Source: Anaeromyxobacter soli (GTDB lineage Bacteria > Myxococcota > Myxococcia > Myxococcales > Anaeromyxobacteraceae). Taken from it: a stretch of DNA of 64,000 bases. Below, piece by piece: positions 37,852-46,773 of this stretch. The position numbers were made by a program, and so were the translations under genes. The notes beneath the pieces are model-generated. The model ran no database searches. It was not told the DNA's origin and saw nothing but the letters and a program-made list of their open reading frames with translations. The number at the start of each line of letters is the position of its first letter. Within the stretch, counting starts at the first letter, position 1. The stretch is taken from positions 79,120-143,119 of the forward strand of contig NZ_JAKZLF010000008.1 in the NCBI RefSeq assembly GCF_022808855.1, given 5' to 3'.

Positions 37852-39156
37852 GTGCCCGCCCACGTCAGAAACGCGCTCCTCGCCGCCGCCGCCGCAGCGC
37901 TGGCAGCCTGCGGCACCCCGCCGTCCGCCGACCCGGCTCCGCTCGACCGGTTCAGCGCGCCCATCGCCCTCGGGATGTCGGGGAGCGACCTGCTCGTCGT
38001 CTCCTCCAACTTCGAGCTCGCCTACGGGCTCGACGACGGCGGGAGCGTCATCCCGGTCGACGTGCAGGCGTCCCCGAGCACCTTCGGGAAGGGCGTCCGC
38101 ATCGCCAGCTTCGCGGGGGAGCTCTCCGTCGCCGACGCAGCGGCCTGCGGGCTACCCGAGTCGCTCGCGCTCGTCCCCGCGCGCGAGGGGAACGCGCTCT
38201 ATCGCATCGGCGTCGGCGCCGGCGGCGAGCTGTCCTGCGGCGCCGGGTGCCGCCTGCCGCTGCGCAGCGACGTGGCGGACGCGTACGGCGTCCTCGCCGT
38301 GTGCCGCCCGCCCGCCGTCGCCGGCGGCGAGCCGCGGGCGCGCGCGTACGTCGGCTTCCTGCGCACGCCGGGGAGCCGCGGCCAGATCTCCGAGGTAGAC
38401 CTCCGGACCGGCGCCACCCGCAACCGGGACGTCGGGCTCGGGCCGGTGCGCAGCTTCGCCTACGACGCGCAGACCGACCGGCTCTTCTTCACCGCCATCG
38501 AGAGCGGCACGACCGCGCCGTTCCGCTGGCTCGACCTGGCGGGCGACTGCGCGATCGACGCGGCCGTCTCGGAGGGCGGCTGCCCGGTGTTCGGCATGGA
38601 CCTCGCGGTGTTCCTCCGCGGAGTCGAGGCGCGCGGCATGGCGCTGTCGAACCCGCAGGACGGCCGGACGCGCCGCGCGTACGTCGCGGCGCGCGTCTAC
38701 AACGCCGATCTCGCCGGCGCGATCGGGGGGCGTCCGGGGTTCGACGTGGGAGGCGTGCTCCTCGTCATCGACCTCGTCGAGGAGCGGTCCGGCCTCCAGC
38801 CACGCGTCGTCGGGATCTACGACGTGGGGCTCGGCGCGAACGAGGTGAAGGTGCTGCCGCCGAGGCCGGGGATGGGCGATCTCGTCGCGGTCACCGCCTC
38901 CGACGACGGGCTCCTCTGGATCTACGACGACGAGCAGGGCGCGCTCGTGCGCGTGATCGGGCGCGATCCCCACACCGGGATCCCGCTGTTCGGGCGGCAG
39001 CCGTTCGGCCTCGCCGTCCGCGACGACGGGGCCAAGGCGCGCCTGTTCGTCTCCTCCTTCAAGGACGGGTTCGTGACGCCCATCGACATCCCGCTCGACG
39101 CGCCGTGGACCGCGGCGGACCCGCGCGTCGAGGACCGGATCGGGGTGACGCCGTGA
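37852..39156 (+). CDS. Large lipoprotein A, beta-propeller-like, unknown function
   Basis: 434 residues. The signal ALLAAAAAALAACGT has the lipidated Cys at residue 20 and no Asp after it, fitting outer-membrane sorting. The mature part is a run of beta-strand blocks: IALGMSGSDLLVVSSNFELAYGLDDGGSVIPVDV, ISEVDLRTGATRNRDVGLGPVRSFAYDAQTDRLFFTAIES, GVLLVIDLVEERS and LVAVTASDDGLLWIYDDEQGALVRVIGRDPHTGIPLFGRQPFGLAV. These look like propeller blades. Several Cys suggest disulfides. No family recognised. The GTG start is inferred from the signal peptide. The stop overlaps the next gene's GTG (GTGA). Confidence 0.75.
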   Translation: MPAHVRNALLAAAAAALAACGTPPSADPAPLDRFSAPIALGMSGSDLLVVSSNFELAYGLDDGGSVIPVDVQASPSTFGKGVRIASFAGELSVADAAACGLPESLALVPAREGNALYRIGVGAGGELSCGAGCRLPLRSDVADAYGVLAVCRPPAVAGGEPRARAYVGFLRTPGSRGQISEVDLRTGATRNRDVGLGPVRSFAYDAQTDRLFFTAIESGTTAPFRWLDLAGDCAIDAAVSEGGCPVFGMDLAVFLRGVEARGMALSNPQDGRTRRAYVAARVYNADLAGAIGGRPGFDVGGVLLVIDLVEERSGLQPRVVGIYDVGLGANEVKVLPPRPGMGDLVAVTASDDGLLWIYDDEQGALVRVIGRDPHTGIPLFGRQPFGLAVRDDGAKARLFVSSFKDGFVTPIDIPLDAPWTAADPRVEDRIGVTP

Positions 39157-41720
39157 AGAGACGGCTGGCCTTCCTCGCGCTCGCGGCCCTGGCCGCGTGC
39201 GGAAAGAGCAGCACCTCCATCGGCGTCGGGCTCTCGGGGCCGTCGTCGGTGGTGGCGTACAACGGCTTCACGCCCAAGAACGCCGGGCTGCACCCGTACT
39301 TCGCCATCGCGAACGCCGCGCGCTCGGACCTGACCCTCGTCGACGCGGTGGACGACGCGCCGGTCCTCGCGCCCGTCATCGTCCGCTCGCTCGCCGTGCC
39401 GGTTCCGGATCCGCGCCCCACGCTGCTCGCCGCGTCGTCGCTCTGGGACGGCACCGGGGACGCCGCGAAGGCGGACCTCCTCGTCGTCGCGTCGGCCGCG
39501 GTGCCGGCGCTGCAGCTCGTCGAGACCTGGAACGCGTCGGCCCGCATCGTGGACGAGGCCGACCTCGCCGCGCTCGCGCCCGGCGCCGCGATCGTGGCCC
39601 TCGCCGCGATCCCGGTGCCGGACGGCGCCAGCCCTCCCGGCCGGACCCCGGGCCGCGTCCGCGTCGTCGCCGCTCTCACCGGCGCCCGGCTGGCGATCGT
39701 CGAGTACTCGCGGGCAGCGGACGGCCCGGGGATCGTGCGCGGAGAGGCCTCGGTGCGCTCCCTCGACGCCGGCGGCGCTCCGTTCGACGTCGTCTCGCTC
39801 GCGATGAACCCCCACGACCCGCTCCACCTGTACGCCGCGTCCCCCGATCCGATCGGCGCGGTGGAGGGCGTCGCCGAGATCACGGTGGCAGGTGCGCCCG
39901 CCGACTGGACGATCCGCGCGCTCGACGCCCGCGCGCCGACGCGGTTCGTGGCCGCGGCGCGCCTGCAGGAGCGGCTCACGGAGTGGCCCTCGGCCATCTA
40001 CGGCGCCTTCTACGACGACACCAGCGAGTTCCAGGCCACGGCCGTGGATCGCGTCTACGCCGTGGTCGATCCGACGCGCTGCGGGCCGAACCACCGCATC
40101 GGCTGCGGCATCGCGGTCATCGATCCGGCGACCGGCGGCATCGTTCCGGACTACGCCGGCCTCATGCCGTACCTGGCGCCGATCACGCTGCCGGAGTTCC
40201 CGCTCGGGCTGGCCGTCGCGGAGCCTCCCGCCACGCCGCCGCCGGGCGAGGAGGCCCTCTTCCCGAGCGGGTTCATGAAGATCGCGCCCGGCACCGGGCG
40301 CCGCGCCACGACCGCCGTCGCGGCGATCCCGTCCGCGAACGGGCGGATCTACTACGCCGATCTGGGCCGGTACGCCGTCCCGAACGACCTGTCGATCATC
40401 CGCGCGAAGACCAAGACGCGCGTCACGACCGGCCTCGCGCTCGGAACGACGGTGGAGGGCGAGGACCACCCGCGCATCTTCGGCATCTGGTTCCTCGACG
40501 GCGAGACCTGGAAGCTCGGGTACGACACCACCGAGATCCAGAAGGGCGTGCACGTGACGCCCGGGTTCACTGGCAGCGAGACCTGGGTGGTCTCGTTCCA
40601 GGGGCTGCTCCCGGGGCTCGAGGCGCACCGCGGCCAGACCGGCGCCACGGCCGGCGGCGGGACCTGGGTCGCCATGCAGGTCCCGGTGACCGGCTCGGGC
40701 GCCACGCCGTTCACCGAGGTGGTGCGCGTCTACGACCCCACGTTCGCCGTGCGGGTGGGGGACCTCGCCGAGATCTACGCCCCCGCCGTCGCGGGCTGTC
40801 CCAGCGACGCCGCCATCGAGGCCCGGGTGACGGAGCTCCTGCCGCCCGCCGACGCCTACCCGGGCGGCGCGCTCGCGCTCGAGCCGCTCGACGACCCGCG
40901 ACCCAAGGTGAACACGGACGGCTCGGTCGGCCCGTGGCGCGACTGGCCCGCGTGCCTCCAGGCGCTCCGCGCAGGGGCCGTCGGCGTCCAGGCCCGCGTG
41001 CGCGCCTCGGGGCTCATGCTGACCGGGACCGCGAGCGGCTACGCCGGGCGGCCGGAGCTCGTGCCGGCGGCGGACGTCGCCACCACGCCCGACTTCGCGC
41101 TGCAGTACGAGGACGAGGACGCCCTCGCGGCGCAGTGCCCGCTCCTGCCCTGGCCGGCCGACTGGCGGACCCCGCCCGCCGGTTTCAGCACCTGCGACGC
41201 CGCGTGCCGGCTCGTCTGCGAGCGGCTGGTGCTGGCTCGCAAGGCGCGCCGCATCTACCACGTGTCCGACCAGTGTCACGGCACCGAGGCCGCCCCTGGC
41301 GACGACCTGGAGTGCTACCAGGCCTGGCCCGCGGCGCTCTATCCGTTCCCGCGGGCGAACGGGCCCGTCATCTCCTTCAAGGTCGGCTATCACGGCTCGG
41401 TGGCGGAGGGGGAGGTCTTCCCCGCGGACGACCACACGCTCTGGAGCCAGCTGCGGCTCCTGCAGACCTCCGCCGTCACCGTCAGCGGGATCGCCCCGAG
41501 CTCCCGCGGGCCGACCTCCCCGACCTCGACGGCCGCGGTCCTGCCGCTCGCCGTCTCGAGCTTCGATCGCAGCGCCATCGCCGGCGAGGCCGGCCTCTCC
41601 GCGGACACCCGGAAGCGTCTCCTCACCGAGGGCTACCGGTTCCTCGTCCCGTACGCGAACGACTTCGTGCTCGACTTCAGCCCGAGCGAGCCGGTGAACA
41701 CCATCAAGGTGATCCGATGA
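39153..41720 (+). CDS. Large lipoprotein B, unknown function
   Basis: 855 residues. The signal RRLAFLALAALAACGKSS places the lipidated Cys at residue 16. The mature part is rich in beta-strands; early blocks (PHDPLHLYAASPDPIGAVEGVAEITV, FYDDTSEFQATAVDRVYAVVDPTRCGPNHRIGCGIAVIDPATGGIVPDYAG) again resemble propeller blades. The C-terminal third has a Cys cluster, FSTCDAACRLVCERL, and IYHVSDQCHGTE, and ends VLDFSPSEPVNTIKVI. No enzyme motif is visible. Overlapping starts with lipoprotein A imply that the two are made in equal amounts and may form a complex on the cell surface, which is inference. The RHH-FHA gene follows after 49 bases. Confidence 0.75.
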   Translation: MKRRLAFLALAALAACGKSSTSIGVGLSGPSSVVAYNGFTPKNAGLHPYFAIANAARSDLTLVDAVDDAPVLAPVIVRSLAVPVPDPRPTLLAASSLWDGTGDAAKADLLVVASAAVPALQLVETWNASARIVDEADLAALAPGAAIVALAAIPVPDGASPPGRTPGRVRVVAALTGARLAIVEYSRAADGPGIVRGEASVRSLDAGGAPFDVVSLAMNPHDPLHLYAASPDPIGAVEGVAEITVAGAPADWTIRALDARAPTRFVAAARLQERLTEWPSAIYGAFYDDTSEFQATAVDRVYAVVDPTRCGPNHRIGCGIAVIDPATGGIVPDYAGLMPYLAPITLPEFPLGLAVAEPPATPPPGEEALFPSGFMKIAPGTGRRATTAVAAIPSANGRIYYADLGRYAVPNDLSIIRAKTKTRVTTGLALGTTVEGEDHPRIFGIWFLDGETWKLGYDTTEIQKGVHVTPGFTGSETWVVSFQGLLPGLEAHRGQTGATAGGGTWVAMQVPVTGSGATPFTEVVRVYDPTFAVRVGDLAEIYAPAVAGCPSDAAIEARVTELLPPADAYPGGALALEPLDDPRPKVNTDGSVGPWRDWPACLQALRAGAVGVQARVRASGLMLTGTASGYAGRPELVPAADVATTPDFALQYEDEDALAAQCPLLPWPADWRTPPAGFSTCDAACRLVCERLVLARKARRIYHVSDQCHGTEAAPGDDLECYQAWPAALYPFPRANGPVISFKVGYHGSVAEGEVFPADDHTLWSQLRLLQTSAVTVSGIAPSSRGPTSPTSTAAVLPLAVSSFDRSAIAGEAGLSADTRKRLLTEGYRFLVPYANDFVLDFSPSEPVNTIKVIR

Positions 41721-41769
41721 GCTCGGCGGCGCGCGACGGGGGGCCTCGCGGGCGCCCGGGAGCGCTCGC

Positions 41770-42405
41770 ATGAAGACGGTCCGGCAGGTCGCGATCGCCG
41801 ACCACCTGTGGGAGGCGCTCGAGCGGATGGCGGAGGAGATGGGCTCCGACCGCGAGGCGCTCGTGAACCAGGCGGTCCACGTGTTCATGCGGCTCAACGG
41901 CTACGTGGTCCCCGGCAGCGTCGCCGCGACCACGCGCCCGGGGGCCCCGCCTCCGGCGGCCGGGGCGCCCGTGCTGCCGCGGGCCGAGCGCGCCGTCGTG
42001 GCGGAGCAGGTGCTCGACACGGCCGCGCGGCTCGAGCGCGAGATGCGCGCGCCCCCGCCGGTGCCGGCCGCCGTCGCGGCGGCTCCGGCCGCCTCGCCTG
42101 CGCCGTCGGCCGCGGCGGGCGTCGCGTCCGCGCTCGTGCTCGTGCGCGACGACGGCACCGAGGTGCCGGTCGCGAAGGATCGCTTCGTCATCGGCCGGGG
42201 ACGGCACTGCGACCTCGTCGTGGACAGCGCGAAGGTGTCCCGCGAGCACGTCGCCATCGTGCGCGAGGGGCCGGGCTGGCTCATCGAGGACCTCGGCTCG
42301 TCGAACGGCACGTGGTTCCGGCGCGAGCGGATCGCCCGCCGGCGCATCGAGGACGGCGACGAGTACTTCGTGTGCGCCGAGCGGCTGCGCTGCGCGCTGC
42401 GGTGA
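41770..42405 (+). CDS. RHH-FHA fusion protein
   Basis: 211 residues in three parts. Residues 1-50 (VRQVAIADHLWEALERMAEEMGSDREALVNQAVHVFMRLNGY) resemble a ribbon-helix-helix DNA-binding domain. Residues 50-115 are an Ala/Pro linker. The C-terminal part is a forkhead-associated domain: FVIGRGRHCDLVVDSAKVSREHVAIVREGPGWLIEDLGSSNGTWF, with the Arg, Ser-x-x-His and Asn-Gly that bind phosphothreonine. It could be a transcription regulator steered by a Ser/Thr kinase, a type of kinase common in myxobacteria. No kinase gene is in the window. The ATG at 41770 is chosen as the RHH strand starts there; the upstream two lipoprotein genes are likely co-transcribed. Confidence 0.8.
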   Translation: MKTVRQVAIADHLWEALERMAEEMGSDREALVNQAVHVFMRLNGYVVPGSVAATTRPGAPPPAAGAPVLPRAERAVVAEQVLDTAARLEREMRAPPPVPAAVAAAPAASPAPSAAAGVASALVLVRDDGTEVPVAKDRFVIGRGRHCDLVVDSAKVSREHVAIVREGPGWLIEDLGSSNGTWFRRERIARRRIEDGDEYFVCAERLRCALR

Positions 42406-42507
42406 GGCGTCCCTCGCGCGGGCCCTGGGCCGCGACGTTTCCGCCGCACCGCCTCGCGACTCGCGGGCGCGCCGCGTTTTCCCGCTGCCCGCGCCGGCGC
42501 GTGGGAC

Positions 42508-42513
42508 TATCGT
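42508..42513 (+). promoter_or_regulatory. -10-like element before polA
   Basis: TATCGT in otherwise GC-only DNA, ending 11 bases before the polA ATG. No Shine-Dalgarno sequence lies between. The -35 is not recognisable. Confidence 0.35.
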
Positions 42514-42523
42514 TCCGTCCCGC

Positions 42524-45223
42524 ATGCCCACCCTGACGCTCATCGACGGCTCGGGCTTCGTCTTCCGCGCCTATCACGCGATCCCGCACCTCTCGACCAC
42601 CCGCGGGACGCCGACCAACGCGGTCTACGGCTTCACGACGATGCTCCTCAAGGCGCTCCGCGAGCACGCGCCGACGCACGTCGCGCTCGTCATGGACGCG
42701 GGGCGCAAGAGCTTCCGGAACGAGATCGACCCCACCTACAAGGCGAACCGCCCCGAGGCGCCAGACGATCTGCGCGCGCAGTTCCCCCTCGTGCGGGAGG
42801 TGGCGGACGCCCTCGCCGTGCCGCGCATCGAGGAGGGAGGCGTGGAGGCGGACGACGTCATCGCCACGCTGGCGTGCCGCGCGCGCGAGCAGGGCTACGA
42901 GGTCGTGGTGGTCACGGGCGACAAGGACTTCGCGCAGCTCGTGGACGAGAAGCTCTCGCTCTACGACCCGATGGCCGAGGCGAGCGGCCGGGGCGGGTGG
43001 ACCGGGCCCGCCGAGGTCGAGAAGAAGCTGGGGGTCCGGCCGGACCAGGTCGTCGAGTACATGGCGATCCTGGGCGACAAGATCGACAACGTGCCGGGGA
43101 TCGCGGGCATCGGCGAGGTGACCGCCGCCGCGCTGGTGCGCCGCTTCGGCACCGTCGAGGAGATGCTGCGCCGGCCCGACGAGATCCCGGCGGCGGTCGC
43201 GCGCGGCGGCGAGAAGGTGAAGGAGAAGATCGTCGCGAACGCGGCGCGCATCCGGATGAACCGGGAGCTCGTGGCGCTGCGCTGCGACCTCACCCTCCCG
43301 CTCGCGCCCGAGGCGCTCGGGCGGAGACGTCCGGACGACTCGCGCGTGCGCGCGCTCTTCTCCGAGCTCGAGTTCTCCCGGCTCCTGAAGGACCTGCCCG
43401 CGCCCCCGCCGACGCCGCGCACGGAGCGCGCGGAGCTCGTCCTCGACGCGGCGGCGCTCGCGGACGCCGTCGCGGCGCTCACGGCCGCCCCCGCCGTGGG
43501 GCTCCGGCCCGTGCTCGCGGGGCCGGCCCCGCGCACGGATCCGGTGGTGGGCCTCGCGCTGGCGGGAGGCGGCAGGGCGTTCTACGTGCCGCTGCGCCAC
43601 CGCTACCTCGGGGCGCCCGCGCAGCTCGGCGTGGAGGACGTGCGCGCCGCGCTGCGGCCGCTCCTGGAGGGCGACGCGCCGAAGCACACGCACGACCGCA
43701 AGGCGGTGCAGCACGCGCTCGCGGGGCTCGGGCTCACGCTCGCGGGGCCGGGGATGGACACCGAGCTCGCGAGCCGGCTGCTCCTCCCCACCCGGCGCGA
43801 GCACGCCCTCGCCGACGTCGCACGCGAGCGGATCGGCTGCGAGCTGCCGCGCGATCCGAGCGGCGGCGACGCCGCCCGCAAGAGCGAGCGGGTCGCGGTC
43901 GAGGGGATCGAGGTGGAGCGCGCCGGCGCGTGGGCCGCGCAGTGCGCCGCCTCGCTGCTCGACCTGGTCCCGGCGCTCGAGCGCGCGCTCGAGGAGGAGA
44001 AGGTCCTGCCCCTCTACCGGGACGTGGAGCGGCCGCTCGTGCCCGTGCTCTGGGAGATGGAGCGGGCGGGCATCCTCGTCGACCGCGGCGCCATGGAGGG
44101 CATGAGCGCCGAGTTCGGGCGCTCCATGCAGGACCTCGAGACCCGCATCCACGCGTCCGCCGGTCACCCCTTCAACATCGCGTCCACCCGCGAGCTCTCG
44201 CAGGTGCTCTTCACCGAGCTCGGCCTCCCCGTGCTGAAGCGGCTCAAGACCGGCCCGTCCACCGACCAGGACGTCCTCGAGAAGCTGGCCGAGCAGCACG
44301 AGCTGCCGCGGCTCGTGCTCGAGCACCGGGGGCTCTCGAAGCTCAAGGGCACCTACGTCGACGCGCTCCCTCAGCTCGTCGACCCGGCGGACAGCCGCAT
44401 CCACACGACCTTCCACCAGGCAGGCGCGGCGACCGGGCGCCTCTCCTCGTCCGATCCGAATTTGCAGAACATCCCGGTGCGCACCGAGCTGTCGCGCCGC
44501 ATCCGCGCGGCGTTCGTCGCCCCGGAGGGCGCCCGGCTCCTCTCGGCCGACTACTCCCAGATCGAGCTCAGGATCCTCGCGCACTACTCGCACGATCCCG
44601 CGCTCCTCGAGGCGTTCCGCGCCCGCGACGACGTTCACACGCGCACCGCCGCGGAGACGTTCGGCGTCGCGCCCGCCATGGTCACGTCGGACATGCGCCG
44701 CATCGCGAAGGTGCTGAACTTCGGGATCGCCTACGGCCTCTCCGCCTTCGGGCTCTCGCAGCGGCTCGACCTGCCGGGCGCGGAGGCGCAGGCGATCATC
44801 GACCGGTACTTCACGCGCTACGCCGGCGTGCGGCGCTGGGTCGAGAAGGCGGTGGAGGACGCGCGTGCGACGGGGGAGTCGCGCACGCTGTTCGGGCGCG
44901 TCCGCGCCATGCCTGAGATCGCGGCGCGGAACCCCGCGCTCCGCAACGCCGCGGAGCGCACGGCGATCAACACGCCGATCCAGGGCACGGCCGCGGACAT
45001 CGTGAAGATCGCGATGATCCGCGTGCACGACGCGCTCGCGAGCGAGGGGCGCCGGGCCCGGCTGCTCCTCCAGGTCCACGACGAGCTCGTGCTCGAGGTC
45101 CCCGAAGGCGAGCTCGCGCCGGTCGAGGCGCTCGTCCGGCGCGAGATGTCCGGCGCGGCGGCGCTCGAGGTGCCGCTCGAGGTGGAGGTGGGGGTGGGGG
45201 GGAGCTGGGCGGAGGCGCACTGA
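42524..45223 (+). CDS. polA: DNA polymerase I, proofreading domain degenerate
   Basis: 899 residues. The 5'-3' nuclease domain (about 1-290) carries the acidic sites: GSGFVFRAYHA, VMDAGRKSFRNEIDPTYKANR, EADDVIATLA, VTGDKDFAQLVDE and DNVPGIAGIGEVTA. The polymerase domain has motif A DYSQIELRILAHYS, the O-helix RRIAKVLNFGIAYGLSAFGLSQRL, and motif C LLQVHDELVLEV. Between them the 3'-5' exonuclease domain is present in outline (HTHDRKAVQHAL, MDTELASRLLLP) but motif I, normally Asp-x-Glu, reads VGLRPVLAG near residue 325 without acids, so proofreading is probably lost, as in Taq polymerase. The HNH patch follows. Confidence 0.95.
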   Translation: MPTLTLIDGSGFVFRAYHAIPHLSTTRGTPTNAVYGFTTMLLKALREHAPTHVALVMDAGRKSFRNEIDPTYKANRPEAPDDLRAQFPLVREVADALAVPRIEEGGVEADDVIATLACRAREQGYEVVVVTGDKDFAQLVDEKLSLYDPMAEASGRGGWTGPAEVEKKLGVRPDQVVEYMAILGDKIDNVPGIAGIGEVTAAALVRRFGTVEEMLRRPDEIPAAVARGGEKVKEKIVANAARIRMNRELVALRCDLTLPLAPEALGRRRPDDSRVRALFSELEFSRLLKDLPAPPPTPRTERAELVLDAAALADAVAALTAAPAVGLRPVLAGPAPRTDPVVGLALAGGGRAFYVPLRHRYLGAPAQLGVEDVRAALRPLLEGDAPKHTHDRKAVQHALAGLGLTLAGPGMDTELASRLLLPTRREHALADVARERIGCELPRDPSGGDAARKSERVAVEGIEVERAGAWAAQCAASLLDLVPALERALEEEKVLPLYRDVERPLVPVLWEMERAGILVDRGAMEGMSAEFGRSMQDLETRIHASAGHPFNIASTRELSQVLFTELGLPVLKRLKTGPSTDQDVLEKLAEQHELPRLVLEHRGLSKLKGTYVDALPQLVDPADSRIHTTFHQAGAATGRLSSSDPNLQNIPVRTELSRRIRAAFVAPEGARLLSADYSQIELRILAHYSHDPALLEAFRARDDVHTRTAAETFGVAPAMVTSDMRRIAKVLNFGIAYGLSAFGLSQRLDLPGAEAQAIIDRYFTRYAGVRRWVEKAVEDARATGESRTLFGRVRAMPEIAARNPALRNAAERTAINTPIQGTAADIVKIAMIRVHDALASEGRRARLLLQVHDELVLEVPEGELAPVEALVRREMSGAAALEVPLEVEVGVGGSWAEAH

Positions 45224-45224
45224 T

Positions 45225-45276
45225 TACGGCGCACGATCCCTGCCTGCTGGGGCTACGGCGCACGATGCCTGCCTGC
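45225..45276. repeat. Direct repeat at the end of polA
   Basis: Two 23-base copies beginning TACGGCGCACGAT and ending CCTGCCTGC (45225-45247 and 45254-45276), one mismatch, starts 29 bases apart. They begin 2 bases after the polA stop, at the left edge of the HNH patch. Confidence 0.6.
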
Positions 45277-45379
45277 GCCGGGCGGACTCGTCGCTCCGCT
45301 GCTCGGCGTACGGAAGCGGTCTCATTCATCACAACGGCAGGTACTCGCCGGACGAGCGGTGGGTGTTTCGACCGCGGTT

Positions 45380-45607
45380 TCAGTGCGGGTGCCGGATTTG
45401 GGCATCGACGGGGTCGGCGCACGCGCTCGTGCTCGACCCCGATGAACGCGGGGAGGCGGCGGAGCAGGCGAACGTCTCGTCGTGTCGGGCCGGGCGCGGC
45501 GACGGCATGATTTCGCGCGTGGTGCGTGCGGCCTTCTCGAAGGCGCCTCCGCAGCCGCACCGGAGCACGGGCTGGAGCGTCACGGACGGTCGGCCGTCTT
45601 CACCCAT
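45380..45607 (-). CDS. Possible small Cys-containing protein
   Basis: 75 residues starting MGEDGRPSVTLQPVLRCGCGGAFEKAARTTREI. Third positions are strongly G/C-biased from this ATG on, while the in-frame sequence before it is not, which suggests that coding begins here. A near-palindrome GGTGATAACTATCGCC touches the ATG and could be a promoter-operator. The second half (SAASPRSSGSSTSACADP) is low-complexity and may reflect a frameshift. The CGCGG could be half of a zinc knuckle. Not recognised; may be a decayed gene. Confidence 0.3.
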   Translation of the reverse strand: MGEDGRPSVTLQPVLRCGCGGAFEKAARTTREIMPSPRPARHDETFACSAASPRSSGSSTSACADPVDAQIRHPH

Positions 45608-45843
45608 GGTGATAACTATCGCCAGCGGTAGTGCCGCCCGATGTCGCGGCATTCTCGCGAAGAGGCAGGGCGTCCCAGGTGCGGTGGGTGAAACATTTCC
45701 CGTTGACGCCTTCTCGCCTCGAGCGCGCTCCGGCATCGGAGCCGGCGCGGAAGGGCCGCTCTCGCGCACGCGCCTCGCGCGTGTCACGCGCGGAGACCGC
45801 GGAAAGGCATCGACGAGGGCGCAGCGGATAGCGCCGCGGGCAG

Positions 45844-46773
45844 GTGCTCACCCAGGAGAACGTGGACGACATCCTCGCTCGCGCCGCCTTCCGGACGCGG
45901 GCCGAGGTCGAGCACCTCGTCGTCTCCGTCCAGGCCCGCACCGCTCCGCGCGCAGGCGTCCGCAAGCTGGCCGAGCGCGCGCCCGCCGCAGCGAGCGCAG
46001 CGCTACCGCTCCCGGCGTCCGATGCAGGCGCCGAGGCGGCGCCAGTGGCCGGCCCTGCTGAACCGACCCTCGGCCCGGACCCCATCGCCGACTCGCGGCC
46101 TGCGCTCCCGCCCACCGTCGCGCAGCCGAAGCGAAGGGCCGAGACGCTCGCCGTCTCGGAGACGCACTGGTCGCTTCGGGTCACCCTCGACCGCGCCTGC
46201 AAGGAGGACCTCGAGACGCTCCGGTCACTCCTGTCGCACAAGGTTCCGGACGGCGACCTCGCGGCGGTGCTCCACGAGGCGATCCGCTGCGCCATCGAGA
46301 AGCACGGCAAGCGCAAGGGCGCTGCCGCGCCGGAGCGGAAGACGAAGGACGCGAAGGAAGGTTCGAAGGAGTGCGCGAAGGAGGGCTCCGAGGAAGGCTC
46401 GAACAGGGGCGCGAAGCAGGTCGCGGCGAAGCCGCCGGGGGCGAGGCCCACGATCCCGGCGATAGTTCGCCGCGCCGTGTGGAAGCGCGACGGCGGGCGC
46501 TGCGCCTGGGTCGGTCCGGACGGCTGCGGCTGTAACAGCCGTTGGAAGCTCGAGCTCGACCACATCCGACCCGTCGCCCTCGGGGGACTGTCGACGATCG
46601 ACAATCTTCGGCTCGCCTGCCGAGCCCACAATCTTCTCCACGCAGAGAACACCTTCGGGCGCGAGCACATGGATCACTTCCGCCGCGACGCGAGCGCCGG
46701 GCCGACGCCGCTCTCTGGCGCTGGCGTGGCACCTCTGCGTCCCGTCATGCAGCTGGGGATGTGGGCGCCGTGA
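45844..46773 (+). pseudogene. HNH endonuclease, N-terminally truncated
   Basis: 309 residues from GTG 45844. The C-terminal HNH domain is intact: IPAIVRRAVWKRDGGRCAWVGPDGCGCNSRWKLELDHIRPVALGGLSTIDNLRLACRAHNLLHAENTFGREHM, with the Cys pair and the catalytic D-H and H-N. Ahead of it is the helical domain ETHWSLRVTLDRACKEDLETLRSLLSHKVPDGDLAAVLHEAIRCAIEKHGKRK. Family members from memory carry another ~120 N-terminal helical residues reaching a conserved LTPEN motif; here the frame starts exactly at LTQENVDDIL, and a stop lies just upstream. The Lys/Glu/Gly linker (KDAKEGSKECAKEGSEEGS) is unusual. It may still be translated; likely a transferred, decaying element. Confidence 0.65.

Larger units (their letters stand above)
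45224..45843. other. 620-bp patch without a confident gene
   Basis: Between polA and the truncated HNH gene. It begins with a 23-base direct repeat (45225-45276). Codon bias is poor on both strands except over 45380-45607 (minus). At 45608-45623 is an AT-rich near-palindrome GGTGATAACTATCGCC (arms GGTGATA and TATCGCC). The frame of the HNH gene is closed by TAG at 45829-45831. No remnant of the expected HNH N-terminus is recognisable by eye. Confidence 0.5.

Noticed and set aside
38922-41897. A 991-residue minus-strand frame opposite lipoprotein B
   Set aside because: Arg/Gly/Asp/His-rich composition with no motifs; the plus strand has a lipobox and consistent codon bias.
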